A stretch of DNA of 64,000 nt from Amycolatopsis lurida (GTDB taxonomy: Bacteria > Actinomycetota > Actinomycetes > Mycobacteriales > Pseudonocardiaceae). Positions 9,771 through 17,352 of the stretch are shown one piece after another (position 1 is the first letter of the stretch; the number at the start of each line of letters is the position of its first letter). The notes under the pieces were generated by a model that saw nothing but the letters and a program-made list of their open reading frames with translations, had not been told where the DNA came from and searched no databases. Location: contig NZ_FNTA01000004.1 in assembly GCF_900105055.1 (NCBI RefSeq), positions 3,441,501 through 3,505,500 of the forward strand, read 5' to 3'. The position numbers and the translations under genes are program-made.

Positions 9771-10802
9771 TCAATGCGTTCGCGCGACCAGGTAGTCGGC
9801 GACCGATTCGCAGGCGTCCCGGGCGGGCGACGCGGGCAGCGCCGCGAGCTCGGCACGCGCCCGACGAGCGTAGTCGGAAAGAGTTTCGCGTGCGCGTTCG
9901 AGTCCGGACGAAGCACGCAGCAGGTCCAGGGCCTCGGCGACGAGCGCGTCGTCGGAGATCGGGCCCGACAACAGCTCCACCAGGCGCGGGTCGGTGGCCG
10001 GGTCGGCCAGCGCGTACAGCATCGGAAGCGTGCGGACGCCTTCGCGCAGGTCCGTTCCCTGTGCCTTGCCGAGCTCGTCCGAGGCGGACGCGATGTCGAT
10101 GACGTCGTCGGAGATCTGGAACGCCGTCCCGATGATGTCGCCGAAGCGGCGAAGCGCGTCGATGTAGTCGTCGGGCGCGCCGGACATCATCCCGCCGAAC
10201 CGGCCGGAGGTGGCGATCAGCGACCCGGTCTTCTGCGCGATGACCGTGAGGTAGTGCTCGACCGCGTCGTCGCCGTCGGCCGGGCCGACCGTCTCGCGCA
10301 TCTGGCCGGTGACCAGCTCGCCGAAGGTCTCGGCGATGATCCGGGCCGCGTCGGTGCCGAGGTCGGCGACCAGCCGCGAGGCGTGTGCGAACAGGAAGTC
10401 GCCGGTCAGGATGGCGATGGTGTTGTCCCAGCGGGCGTTGACGCTCTCCGCGCCGCGGCGCATCGTCGCCTCGTCCATCACGTCGTCGTGGTACAGCGTC
10501 GCGAGGTGCACCAGCTCGACCGCCGCCGCGGCGGTGACCACCTGGTCGCCCTGCTTCGGCCCGAACTGCGAGGCCAGCAGCGTGAACAGCGGACGGAACC
10601 GTTTGCCACCCGCCTCGACCAGGTGCGAAGCCGCGTCCTCGACGGCCTTGACGTCACTGCGGACGACCTCGCGGAGCAGCGTCTCGACATCGGCGAGACC
10701 GGTCGCGAGCGTGCGCAGGAGCTGCTCGTCGGCGATCTGGAGCCCCACGGACGCGCGCAGGTCCTCGATGGCACCACCTGGGGCAGGTGAAGACACAGAC
10801 AC
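9771..10802 (-). CDS. Long-chain (E)-polyprenyl diphosphate synthase
   Basis: A 343-aa trans-prenyltransferase that condenses isopentenyl diphosphate onto allylic primers, here most likely making the menaquinone side chain. Both aspartate-rich motifs are present: LYHDDVMDEATMRRG (first) and FQISDDVIDIA (second), along with the GGKRFRP substrate motif. It resembles mycobacterial GrcC1, which sits near men genes; here it lies about 26 kb from menGJ. The GTG at 10802 was chosen because GGAG precedes it by 5 nt; a GTG two codons in is the alternative. The frame is open upstream but without start or ribosome signals of quality. Confidence 0.88.
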   Translation of the reverse strand: MSVSSPAPGGAIEDLRASVGLQIADEQLLRTLATGLADVETLLREVVRSDVKAVEDAASHLVEAGGKRFRPLFTLLASQFGPKQGDQVVTAAAAVELVHLATLYHDDVMDEATMRRGAESVNARWDNTIAILTGDFLFAHASRLVADLGTDAARIIAETFGELVTGQMRETVGPADGDDAVEHYLTVIAQKTGSLIATSGRFGGMMSGAPDDYIDALRRFGDIIGTAFQISDDVIDIASASDELGKAQGTDLREGVRTLPMLYALADPATDPRLVELLSGPISDDALVAEALDLLRASSGLERARETLSDYARRARAELAALPASPARDACESVADYLVARTH

Positions 10803-11047
10803 GTCGGCTCCGCTCTCTTTGACACCGTTCGGGGTTGCTCCCAGCGTAGTGGCTACCCGCTGAGGCCTGTTGACGTGCTGTCCAGGGGAAACGGTGACGA
10901 AGATGACACCCCCGCCGAGTATCCTGCTCGCTTCGGCGCGAACTGGGGGAACGACATCGGCGGTCCGGACGATTCCGGCGACAGACCGGCGTGGAGACCT
11001 CCGGCCGAAGACCACCGCCTGATGCCGACCGTGGCAGGCGGCCTGAG
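10803..11047. other. Intergenic region upstream of polyprenyl synthase
   Basis: About 245 bp with no convincing gene. On the minus strand, TACGCT about 30 bp upstream of the synthase start is a plausible -10 hexamer. Open frames crossing this stretch are extensions of neighbouring frames with no start signals. Confidence 0.4.
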
Positions 11048-11353
11048 TCAGCGGCGGCGGATCTTGATGTCGTCCATGCAGGTCGCCTTGCCCGCGACGT
11101 CGCGGTACGGGTAGCCCTTGGCGTCCAGCAGCTCCATGACCTTCAGCTCGGCCTCGTCGAGCACCTCGCGCTCCTCTTCGCCCCGCAGCGTGATGCGGAA
11201 GGTGAACGCGCCGAGGTGCGCGCTGTAGGTGAGCAGGCCGTCCTCGGTGAACCCCATCGACTGGTGCCGGTCGAGCTCGGCGAGCAGCCGGGCACGGGTC
11301 TCGGCGTCGGGGTGGTCGAACTTGCCGTTGACGAGGACGCGGTAGGTCGGCAT
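11048..11353 (-). CDS. DUF6204 family protein
   Basis: A 101-aa small cytosolic protein beginning MPTYRVLVNGKF and containing the alternating beta/alpha pattern of DUF6204 (LLTYSAHLGAFTFRITL in the centre). Function is unknown. The ATG at 11353 starts the conserved region, whereas extended starts would add a repetitive arginine/isoleucine stretch encoded by the palindromic upstream DNA. It is an isolated gene, and the overlapping palindromes just upstream suggest tight regulation. Confidence 0.7.
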   Translation of the reverse strand: MPTYRVLVNGKFDHPDAETRARLLAELDRHQSMGFTEDGLLTYSAHLGAFTFRITLRGEEEREVLDEAELKVMELLDAKGYPYRDVAGKATCMDDIKIRRR

Positions 11354-11363
11354 GCACTCGAAT

Positions 11364-11385
11364 ATACAGACCTGTATCCGGATAC
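11364..11385 (-). promoter_or_regulatory. Overlapping palindromes upstream of DUF6204
   Basis: ATACAG-AC-CTGTAT (11364-11377) and the perfect 12-mer GTATCCGGATAC (11374-11385) overlap, 10-32 bp before the start codon. CGAATAT is repeated directly on both sides (11359-11365 and 11391-11397). The density of symmetric sites in an AT-richer patch suggests an operator. Confidence 0.45.
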
Positions 11386-11533
11386 GAATCCGAATATCCA
11401 ACGGGTGCCCATGATCCACGGTCGAGTGAAACGACCGTCACGCACGCAACGGGCGAATCCGACACGCAGATAGTGATGACAAAAGGAAGAACGGCCAACC
11501 GGCTCGCTCTCCGTCACGTGAGGAGGACGTGGA

Positions 11534-12193
11534 ATGCGCATCACCATCGCAAGCCGGGCAGGCCTTGTCGGCGCCCTGCTGCTGGCAGGTCTCGGCGCCG
11601 GGGTGACCCCGGCGGCCGCGTCGAACCCCGCGGGCGTCGCCTCACTCGGCTCCGCCGCCTTCACCAAGGGGAGCTCGGCGCCGATCTCGATCGCTTCGAT
11701 CGCCGAATGCGCGGTCGAGGGACCGACGAGCAACTCGTCCGGGGTCGTGACCAGGACCGGGATCACGTTCGGTGGCGGCACTTCGACGTGCACGACCACC
11801 GTCGTCGATCCCGAGAACGACGTCACCACGACGAAGTCGGAGGCCAAGGGACAGAACTTCGAGCTGTCGGCACTGGTCACGTCGGGCGGGCCACGGATCA
11901 AGATCAGGTCCTACTCGGTCAGCTGCACGGCCACGCAGACCAGCACGAACGCGAACTGGACCTATGGCGGCGCGACCGGGCTCGGCACCCTGCCGTCGCC
12001 GGTGCCGGTCGGCTACGTCAAGCCGATCACCAAATCCAACGGCACCCTGCTCGCCGAAGCGATCTTCAACGAGCAGACGCTGCCGGGCAACGGCAGCATC
12101 GCGCTGACGATGCTGCGGATCAAGTTCGCCCCGGCCTCGAACATCACCGGCGAAGTGGTCGTCGGGCGCACGGCCTGCTCCCCCACTCCGTAA
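11534..12193 (+). CDS. Secreted protein of unknown function
   Basis: A 219-aa protein with a clear Sec signal peptide (MRITIASRAGLVGALLLAGLG, cleavage near the alanine-rich segment at about 28). The mature part is Ser/Thr/Gly-rich with few cysteines (about four, enough for two disulfides) and beta-strand-like alternation. It resembles the choice-of-anchor P class of actinobacterial secreted proteins, though I could not confirm this. GAGGAGG precedes the ATG at a good distance. A terminator hairpin follows the stop, so it appears monocistronic. Confidence 0.7.
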   Translation: MRITIASRAGLVGALLLAGLGAGVTPAAASNPAGVASLGSAAFTKGSSAPISIASIAECAVEGPTSNSSGVVTRTGITFGGGTSTCTTTVVDPENDVTTTKSEAKGQNFELSALVTSGGPRIKIRSYSVSCTATQTSTNANWTYGGATGLGTLPSPVPVGYVKPITKSNGTLLAEAIFNEQTLPGNGSIALTMLRIKFAPASNITGEVVVGRTACSPTP

Positions 12194-12204
12194 GCCATCC
12201 CGCC

Positions 12205-12244
12205 GGGAAAGGGGCGTCCGGGACTCACCGGGCGCCCCTTTTCC
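12205..12244 (+). terminator. Terminator hairpin after the secreted protein gene
   Basis: GGGAAAGGGGCGTCCGG pairs with CCGGGCGCCCCTTTTCC with one mismatch (T opposite G) around a short loop, ending in TTTTCC, 12 bp after the stop codon. Confidence 0.8.
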
Positions 12245-12249
12245 ATTCT

Positions 12250-12261
12250 AGCTTATATAAG
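12250..12261. promoter_or_regulatory. GCTTATATAAGC perfect palindrome
   Basis: A 12-bp self-complementary AT-rich sequence 45 bp upstream of the SRPBCC gene start. It could be an operator at a promoter (ArsR-type sites are of this kind) or contain the -10 element itself. No ArsR gene is adjacent. Confidence 0.35.
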
Positions 12262-12305
12262 CCTCGACTGATACCTTGTCGGCAACCTAGCCGAGGAGGG
12301 CACCG

Positions 12306-12941
12306 ATGGTCGACGTGACCAGCCAGATCAACTCCGTCCAGCGCAAACTGGGCAAGCGCGTGGTCGAAGCGGGTGAGGCGGTGACGGCCACCGTCAGCCA
12401 GGTCTACGACACCGGCCTCGACGACCTCTGGGACGCTTGCACCAATCCCCAACGCATCCCGCGCTGGTTCCTGCCGATCAGCGGCGAGCTGCGCGTCGGC
12501 GGCAAGTACCAGCTCGAAGGCAACGCGGGCGGAACGATCGAGCGCTGCGACCCGCCGAAGAGCTTCGCGGCCACCTGGGAGTACGGCGGCGACGTCAGCT
12601 GGATCGAACTCCGGCTGAGCCCCGAAGCCGACGGGCGGACGCGGTTCGAACTCGACCACACCGCCGTACCCAATGAACACTGGAACCAGTTCGGGCCCGG
12701 CGCCGTGGGCATCGGCTGGGACATGATGCTGAACGGGCTCGCGCTGCACCTCGAATCCGGCGAGGCCGCCGACCCCGAGGCCGCCATGGCCTGGATGACC
12801 AGCGAAGAGGGCGTGCGGTTCATGACGTTGAGCAACGAGGCCTGGTACGAGGCCGACGTCGCCAACGGCACGGACGCCGCCACTGCCCGCACCCGCGCCG
12901 ACGCCACCTTGGCCGCCTACACCGCGCCGCCGGAGAGCTGA
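12306..12941 (+). CDS. SRPBCC / AHSA1 family protein
   Basis: A 211-aa START-fold protein of the activator-of-Hsp90-like group. The pattern VYDTGLDDLWDACTNPQRIPRWF, then GGKYQLEGNAGGTIERCDPPKSFAATWEYGG and ELRLSP...TRFELDHT, is typical. In many actinobacteria such genes pair with ArsR regulators; none is adjacent here. They bind hydrophobic ligands, but this one's ligand is unknown. The ATG follows GAGGAGGGCACCG. Its 3' end overlaps that of the convergent HNH gene by 25 bp. Confidence 0.8.
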   Translation: MVDVTSQINSVQRKLGKRVVEAGEAVTATVSQVYDTGLDDLWDACTNPQRIPRWFLPISGELRVGGKYQLEGNAGGTIERCDPPKSFAATWEYGGDVSWIELRLSPEADGRTRFELDHTAVPNEHWNQFGPGAVGIGWDMMLNGLALHLESGEAADPEAAMAWMTSEEGVRFMTLSNEAWYEADVANGTDAATARTRADATLAAYTAPPES

Positions 12942-13657
12942 AGGTCCTCGGCGAGTTCCGGGGCGCGAAGCAGCTTGATGAGCTCGTCGTCCACTCGGAA
13001 CACGGCGCGGGCTCCCGGCATCTCCGCCTGCCGGAGCATCGCGTGGAGGACGTCGGCGTGCGGCTGGTCGAGCAGGGTCCAGACCATCGCGCGCCGCTTC
13101 CCGTCGTCGCCCAGTTCGCGCGCGGCCCACCAGCCCAGGACGAGCGCGCTCACCTGGTTGACCGCCGTTTCCCGCCCCCGCGCCAGTTGCGCGCGGTTCA
13201 GCCCGCACACCTTGATGGTCTGCTCGCCCTTCGCGGTCAGCGCGCGGTAGGTCCCGATCGACAGCACCAAGAACAAGTGCTCCAGCGGGTCTTCGGCGGT
13301 CGGATCGATGAGCAGGCTGTTGCCGTCTTCGTCCACCGGGAAGAGATCGCGTTTGTGGTGGCTGTTGCAGTACTCGCAGGCGAGCACGTGGTTGAGCCAG
13401 TCGAACGCGCGCCCCGGATTCCGCGCGATCGGCTCGAAATGGTCCACAGTGGACCCGAGGCCGTCGCCGCAGTACATGCAGTAGCCGCGGCCGGCGGCCA
13501 TCACGTCCAGGCCCGCCCGCAGAGAACGCCGCACGGCACGCGAAACCCGCCAAAGCCGCCGGGCTTCTTTCGTGTCACCGGGAGGGATCCGCGCCGTCAG
13601 CTCTTCGAGATCGTCCACCACCCGCTCCGGCAGCGCGACCCGGCGGATCGCGATCAC
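12917..13657 (-). CDS. HNH endonuclease, PtuB-like partner of the ATPase
   Basis: A 246-aa HNH nuclease. The core is CMYCGD (about 67-72), then TVDHFEPIARNPGRAFDWLNHVLACEYCNSHHKRD: two CxxC zinc knuckles, the DH catalytic pair, the central N and the final K-rich tail, as in TIGR02646-like/PtuB nucleases. The GTG start at 13657 overlaps the ATPase stop (GTGA), so the pair is translationally coupled. Known Septu systems combine exactly an SMC-like ATPase (PtuA) and an HNH nuclease (PtuB) that degrade invading DNA. That this pair is a defence system is inferred from architecture. Confidence 0.8.
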   Translation of the reverse strand: MIAIRRVALPERVVDDLEELTARIPPGDTKEARRLWRVSRAVRRSLRAGLDVMAAGRGYCMYCGDGLGSTVDHFEPIARNPGRAFDWLNHVLACEYCNSHHKRDLFPVDEDGNSLLIDPTAEDPLEHLFLVLSIGTYRALTAKGEQTIKVCGLNRAQLARGRETAVNQVSALVLGWWAARELGDDGKRRAMVWTLLDQPHADVLHAMLRQAEMPGARAVFRVDDELIKLLRAPELAEDLQLSGGAV

Positions 13658-14841
13658 CGATCGTCGGCCTCGAACCGCCTGGCCACCTCGTCGACCCGGC
13701 TCGGCGGCGAACTGCTCAGCATGCCCCGCAGCCGTTCCCATTCCCGGACGCCGTTCGCGTCCGCGCGGCCGGAAGCCACCTGGAATTCGAGCTCGGCCAA
13801 ATGCTCCCGCAATTCGACCGCCTGCGGCGAATACGGCGTGTCCAAGCCGAAAAGGTCGGACAGCACGGCGTCGTCGCCGGAGCCGAACACGACCCGCTCG
13901 TACAGCTCCTCGGAAACCACGCGCGGCGGGACGTCCTCGTCGGGCCCCGAAAGCCGGATGAGGCCGCCCGGGTCGGCGGCCTGGCAGACGTAGGGGCTGT
14001 GCGTGGTGACGATGAACTGGATCCGCGGGAAATGCGCCTTGAACCACGACCCCATGCGTTTCTGCCACGACACGTGGAGATGCGCGTCCACCTCGTCGAT
14101 GATCACGACACCGGGACTCTCGTGGTCGAGGCCGGCGCCGTCGAGTTGTTTGAGCAGGTCGACCACGAGCGCGGTCACCGTGCGGTAGCCGTCGCTCATC
14201 TCGCGCAGCGGGAACCGGTCGCCCCGGTACTCGACCCAGAGCCCGTCCGAATCGACGTCCCGGATCCGGTACCCGCCGGGCAGGAGGCCGTCACCGAGGA
14301 TCTCCAGCGCCGCGTCCTTCAGCTCACGGGCGCCCGCTTTTCCTTCCAGGGCACGGAGATGCTGGTTGATCAGCCAGGTGACGCCCTCGGCGAGCGAGGC
14401 GTCTTCGTGGAACAGGCTGGCCATCCGCGCCAGCGATCCCGCGCCGCGCATCCACGACTCGGCCTCGCCGCTCCCGCCCGCGAGCCGCCGGAAGGGCCCA
14501 TACGCCGCGCAGAACGGCTGGCCAGGCGGAAGCCCGGAAATCGGCAGCAGGCCGGAGTCGAGCCAGCGGACCTCGACCGGCGCCGGGCCCTCTTCGCGCA
14601 TCACCGACAGCTCGATCGATCCGGACGTCTGATCGTTCGAGATCCAGCTGCCGGCGTCCGACAGCAGCCCCCAGGCGACGTCCGGCGCCGCCGCGACCGC
14701 GATGGCGCGCAGCAGCGACGTCTTGCCGGAACCGTTGCGCCCCGCGAGCACCACCCAGCCAGGGCCGGGCAGCCGGAGGTCGACGGCGCGGGCGCCGCTG
14801 AAGCCGCGGATGTTCTCCAGCCGGACCCGCTCGATGTACAT
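13654..14841 (-). CDS. AAA/ABC-type ATPase of a Septu-like module (PtuA-like)
   Basis: A 395-aa SMC/RecF-like ATPase starting MYIERVRLENIRGFSG. Walker A is AGRNGSGKTSLLRAI (about 33-47). After an insertion, a signature-like segment EMSDGYRTVTALVVDLL is followed by Walker B VVIIDEVDAHLHVSWQ (about 245-260) and the switch histidine in IVTTHSPYV. No TOPRIM domain follows, which separates it from OLD nucleases such as GajA. With the overlapping HNH gene it forms a PtuA/PtuB-like pair. There is no Shine-Dalgarno; TAAGCT at 14848-14853 ends 6 nt before the ATG, suggesting a leaderless transcript from its own promoter. Confidence 0.8.
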   Translation of the reverse strand: MYIERVRLENIRGFSGARAVDLRLPGPGWVVLAGRNGSGKTSLLRAIAVAAAPDVAWGLLSDAGSWISNDQTSGSIELSVMREEGPAPVEVRWLDSGLLPISGLPPGQPFCAAYGPFRRLAGGSGEAESWMRGAGSLARMASLFHEDASLAEGVTWLINQHLRALEGKAGARELKDAALEILGDGLLPGGYRIRDVDSDGLWVEYRGDRFPLREMSDGYRTVTALVVDLLKQLDGAGLDHESPGVVIIDEVDAHLHVSWQKRMGSWFKAHFPRIQFIVTTHSPYVCQAADPGGLIRLSGPDEDVPPRVVSEELYERVVFGSGDDAVLSDLFGLDTPYSPQAVELREHLAELEFQVASGRADANGVREWERLRGMLSSSPPSRVDEVARRFEADDR

Positions 14842-14867
14842 GGAGAAAGCTTACGACGGCGCGGACG

Positions 14868-16016
14868 TCACCTGGGCCCCCGAAAGTGGGTCGCCATCAC
14901 GAGCTCCATCACGGCGTGGGCCTTGGCGACCTCCACGGCCGGGAGCGCCCTGGACCGCGGCCATTCGTCGATCCCCCGCTCCCGCTGCGACGAAATCAGC
15001 AGCCGGACATGCCCGCGCGAGCCGAGATTCCCGAACGGCGAAACGTACATGAGGAATTCGCTCTCGTCCTTGTTGCGGAGGGTGACTCCCGGATTTCCGC
15101 TGAACGAGTGCTGACGATGGTCTTTGAAGGTGCCGTTCGGATCCGCGTGCCACTCACCGGGCGCGCCGCCGTTCGCGGTGGCCCCGGCCTCGATCTGCAC
15201 CCGATGGCGCGGCTCGACGAAGTAACAGGAACCCGGCGTCGCGATCGGCTCGAACTCCGGCCCGAAGGTCTTCTTGATCGCGTCCCGGAACACCGCGCAC
15301 TCGACGTTCGGGTCCGCGGCGCCGGCGGCCAGGATCACCTCGGCACCCGCGGGCACCTGGGCCTCGACCGCCGGATCGCAGGTCTCGCCCTTGCTGTTGG
15401 AAACCCAGTTCGCGCAGGCGCCGACCCGGGCGCTGTCCTGAGCGTCCGGCGGGTAGACCAGGTCGCGTGGCAGCTTCGCGGCCCCAGCGGTGGCGAAGTC
15501 GCGGAGGAGTCCGCAGTCCTTGCTCCGGCTCTGGAGCCCCAGTTCGAACTTGACCGCGCGCTGGAAGCTGACCGGGACTGTGATCGCGCAGCCGTCGCCT
15601 GCGCCCTCACGCCGGGACTCGATCTCGTACGCCTTCACGCCGCCGAGGTCGATGACGGCTCCGTCGTTGCGCAGGGCTGCGTGTGACGGGTCCACGTCCT
15701 GGACGTAGAGCAGGGCCTCGTAGCCGCCACGCATGAGAGTGCACGTCTTCCTGCCGTACTTCACCTTGGGCTCGCGCATCACGGGCCGGGTATCGCCTCC
15801 CTTCCTGCGGTCGTAGGCGGCCAGGTCGATCAGCTCGCAGAAATCGAGGGCGGCCAGCGCCGCGTCGACCGCCTTTGCGTCGCGATCCGCAGGACGTGGC
15901 TGCTTGGGCTGCCATTTCGGAAACTGCGGTGTCGGCGGGGGCGTATCCACGGAATCCGCACAAGCCGCCAGCAGCCCGAGGAGTACTGCGCCGAGAATCA
16001 CTCTTCGAAACCTCAT
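14868..16016 (-). CDS. Lipoprotein with two DUF3558-like segments
   Basis: A 382-aa predicted lipoprotein. MRFRRVILGAVLLGLLAAC gives a lipobox (LAAC, Cys about 19), followed by a Pro-rich linker. Two regions each begin with a cysteine and proceed through a KxGRKxCxL-type core (DFCELIDLAAYD...GRKTCTL and ACANWVSNSKG...GSCYFV), reminiscent of a duplicated DUF3558 domain. It sits 26 bp upstream of the ATPase on the same strand and about 300 bp from the divergent ESX cassette that contains a single-domain DUF3558 lipoprotein. Its function is unknown; it could be a cell-surface accessory of secretion. Confidence 0.7.
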   Translation of the reverse strand: MRFRRVILGAVLLGLLAACADSVDTPPPTPQFPKWQPKQPRPADRDAKAVDAALAALDFCELIDLAAYDRRKGGDTRPVMREPKVKYGRKTCTLMRGGYEALLYVQDVDPSHAALRNDGAVIDLGGVKAYEIESRREGAGDGCAITVPVSFQRAVKFELGLQSRSKDCGLLRDFATAGAAKLPRDLVYPPDAQDSARVGACANWVSNSKGETCDPAVEAQVPAGAEVILAAGAADPNVECAVFRDAIKKTFGPEFEPIATPGSCYFVEPRHRVQIEAGATANGGAPGEWHADPNGTFKDHRQHSFSGNPGVTLRNKDESEFLMYVSPFGNLGSRGHVRLLISSQRERGIDEWPRSRALPAVEVAKAHAVMELVMATHFRGPR

Positions 16017-16315
16017 TACGCAGAGTGTGCGATTTCACCGGGTTGACGACCATGAAGAACCCGGTTTCCTGGGGCAGGTTCACACGATTGATTTTCACGG
16101 ATAGTCACCATGTTCGCCGAAGCTATTCAGCGGGGAACGAGACTTTATGCAGCCGGGTTCACCGCCCCGGGAACCCTGGTAATCTTCCCGGCGTCGGATT
16201 ACGCAGGGTGCATCGGGGAGACGCGCCTTGTAGCCACGGGAGGGGCAGATGACGACGGTGACTTCGGGGCGGCTTCGGCCATTCAGCGGGGAACGGTTCG
16301 GCGCCATGGGGGTGC
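16017..16315. other. Regulatory gap between the lipoprotein and ESX cassette
   Basis: About 300 bp with lower GC than its surroundings. It holds a 15-bp direct repeat ATTCAGCGGGGAACG at 16125-16139 and 16281-16295, 156 bp apart, and a hairpin CCGGGAA/TTCCCGG at 16167-16191. A 26-codon frame from an ATG at 16249 after GGGAGGGGC is possible but overlaps the next start and looks unlikely to be a gene. Divergent promoters are expected here. Confidence 0.4.
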
Positions 16316-16738
16316 ATGGCCGTGCCTGAGGGGACACCTGTCTACCAACCAGGCTTCAACCCGGGCTCGGTCTGCAAAGCCCCGCCTACTGGCGGCTCCT
16401 ACGGGACACCAGTCCCGGCGGGCGCGGGGTTCAAGTACGACGAGGCGACCCTTCACGAGCTGGTGAAAGAGTGGAACGACCTCGCCCAGGAGTACAGGGA
16501 CGACCTCGTAGATGCAGAGTTCATCGCCAAGGTCGAGCCCCCTGGTCGGGAGTACGCGAGCGAAGACAACGCCACAATCACCCGCCAGTCCGGTCAGGCG
16601 CTCGTAGACGCCCTCAATCAGCGCGTCGCCTACTGCAAAAATATGGCCGCAAAGTATGTAGCCGCGCTCGGCAAGTACGCCACTGCGGACGAACACGCCA
16701 GAACGGTCATCAACCAGCAGTCGGAGGGCATCGCCTGA
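16316..16738 (+). CDS. Small helical ESX (T7SS) substrate, PE/WXG100-like
   Basis: A 140-aa protein whose N-terminal 38 residues are Pro/Gly-rich and the rest two long amphipathic helices (about 40-75 and 85-135). Near the C-terminus, YATAD fits the type VII secretion signal YxxxD/E directly after a helix. It is first in a cassette with a DUF3558 lipoprotein, a PPE-domain protein and EspG, as PE or WXG100 partners are. I infer that it pairs with the PPE protein as a secreted heterodimer. The coding sequence uses several AT-ending codons that its neighbours avoid. The start at 16316 lacks a classic Shine-Dalgarno. Confidence 0.65.
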   Translation: MAVPEGTPVYQPGFNPGSVCKAPPTGGSYGTPVPAGAGFKYDEATLHELVKEWNDLAQEYRDDLVDAEFIAKVEPPGREYASEDNATITRQSGQALVDALNQRVAYCKNMAAKYVAALGKYATADEHARTVINQQSEGIA

Positions 16739-17352
16739 TGCGACGCACCATTCTCGTCCTTAGCGCGGCCGCGCTCGTTCTCTCCGCGTGCTCGACGCCC
16801 ACCACCAATGGCACTCCCACACCCAGCACCACCGGGTCAAGCCCGAGTCCCTCGAACTCGGCCAGCCTGCCGCCTGGTGTGCCCAAGGTCGAGCACTCGA
16901 TCGACGTGACACAGTTCAAGCAGGCCCCCTGCACTGCCCTCACTGATGCACAGGCCAAAGAGATCCTCGGACCTACTACCGAATCCAAGCAGCGAGACGG
17001 AGCAGCGGGTCCTGCCTGCAGGTGGACCGTGCCTTCGTCTCTCAATCCACGGATCGACGTGGTCTTTGGCAGCGGTCCAGATGGAGGCACGGCTAGCGTC
17101 TATGCCGCAAAGGGAAAGGCTTACAAACTCGTCGAACCGCTTGAGCCCATTGACGGCTACCCGGTGACTGCATACGGCGTCACGGACCGCCGTGCCGAAG
17201 GCGACTGCTCAGTCTCGCTAGGAATCAGCGACACACAAACCATTGGCATCGCCTTGCTCCAGTCCGAGGCGAATATCGGCAAGAAGGACCCCTGCGACGC
17301 CGCTCGTGAAGGCGCAGTCAGGGTGCTGGCCACCATTCGAGGGGGCAACTGA
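16738..17352 (+). CDS. DUF3558 lipoprotein
   Basis: A 204-aa lipoprotein. The signal peptide ends in the lipobox LSAC (Cys 18), followed by a Thr/Ser/Pro-rich linker to about residue 50. The globular part carries cysteines in PCTALTDAQAKEILG, GPACRWTV, DCSVSLG and DPCDAA, the four-cysteine pattern of DUF3558. Such proteins commonly accompany ESX genes in Pseudonocardiaceae. The ATG overlaps the upstream stop (TGATG) and its own stop overlaps the PPE start in the same way, so all three are coupled. Codon use is visibly less GC-biased than that of the flanking genes. Confidence 0.8.
   Translation: MRRTILVLSAAALVLSACSTPTTNGTPTPSTTGSSPSPSNSASLPPGVPKVEHSIDVTQFKQAPCTALTDAQAKEILGPTTESKQRDGAAGPACRWTVPSSLNPRIDVVFGSGPDGGTASVYAAKGKAYKLVEPLEPIDGYPVTAYGVTDRRAEGDCSVSLGISDTQTIGIALLQSEANIGKKDPCDAAREGAVRVLATIRGGN

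Noticed and set aside
16249..16329. A 26-codon gene before the ESX substrate
   Set aside because: It has a good ribosome-like stretch but overlaps the next start and shows no protein character; kept only as a note in the intergenic entry.
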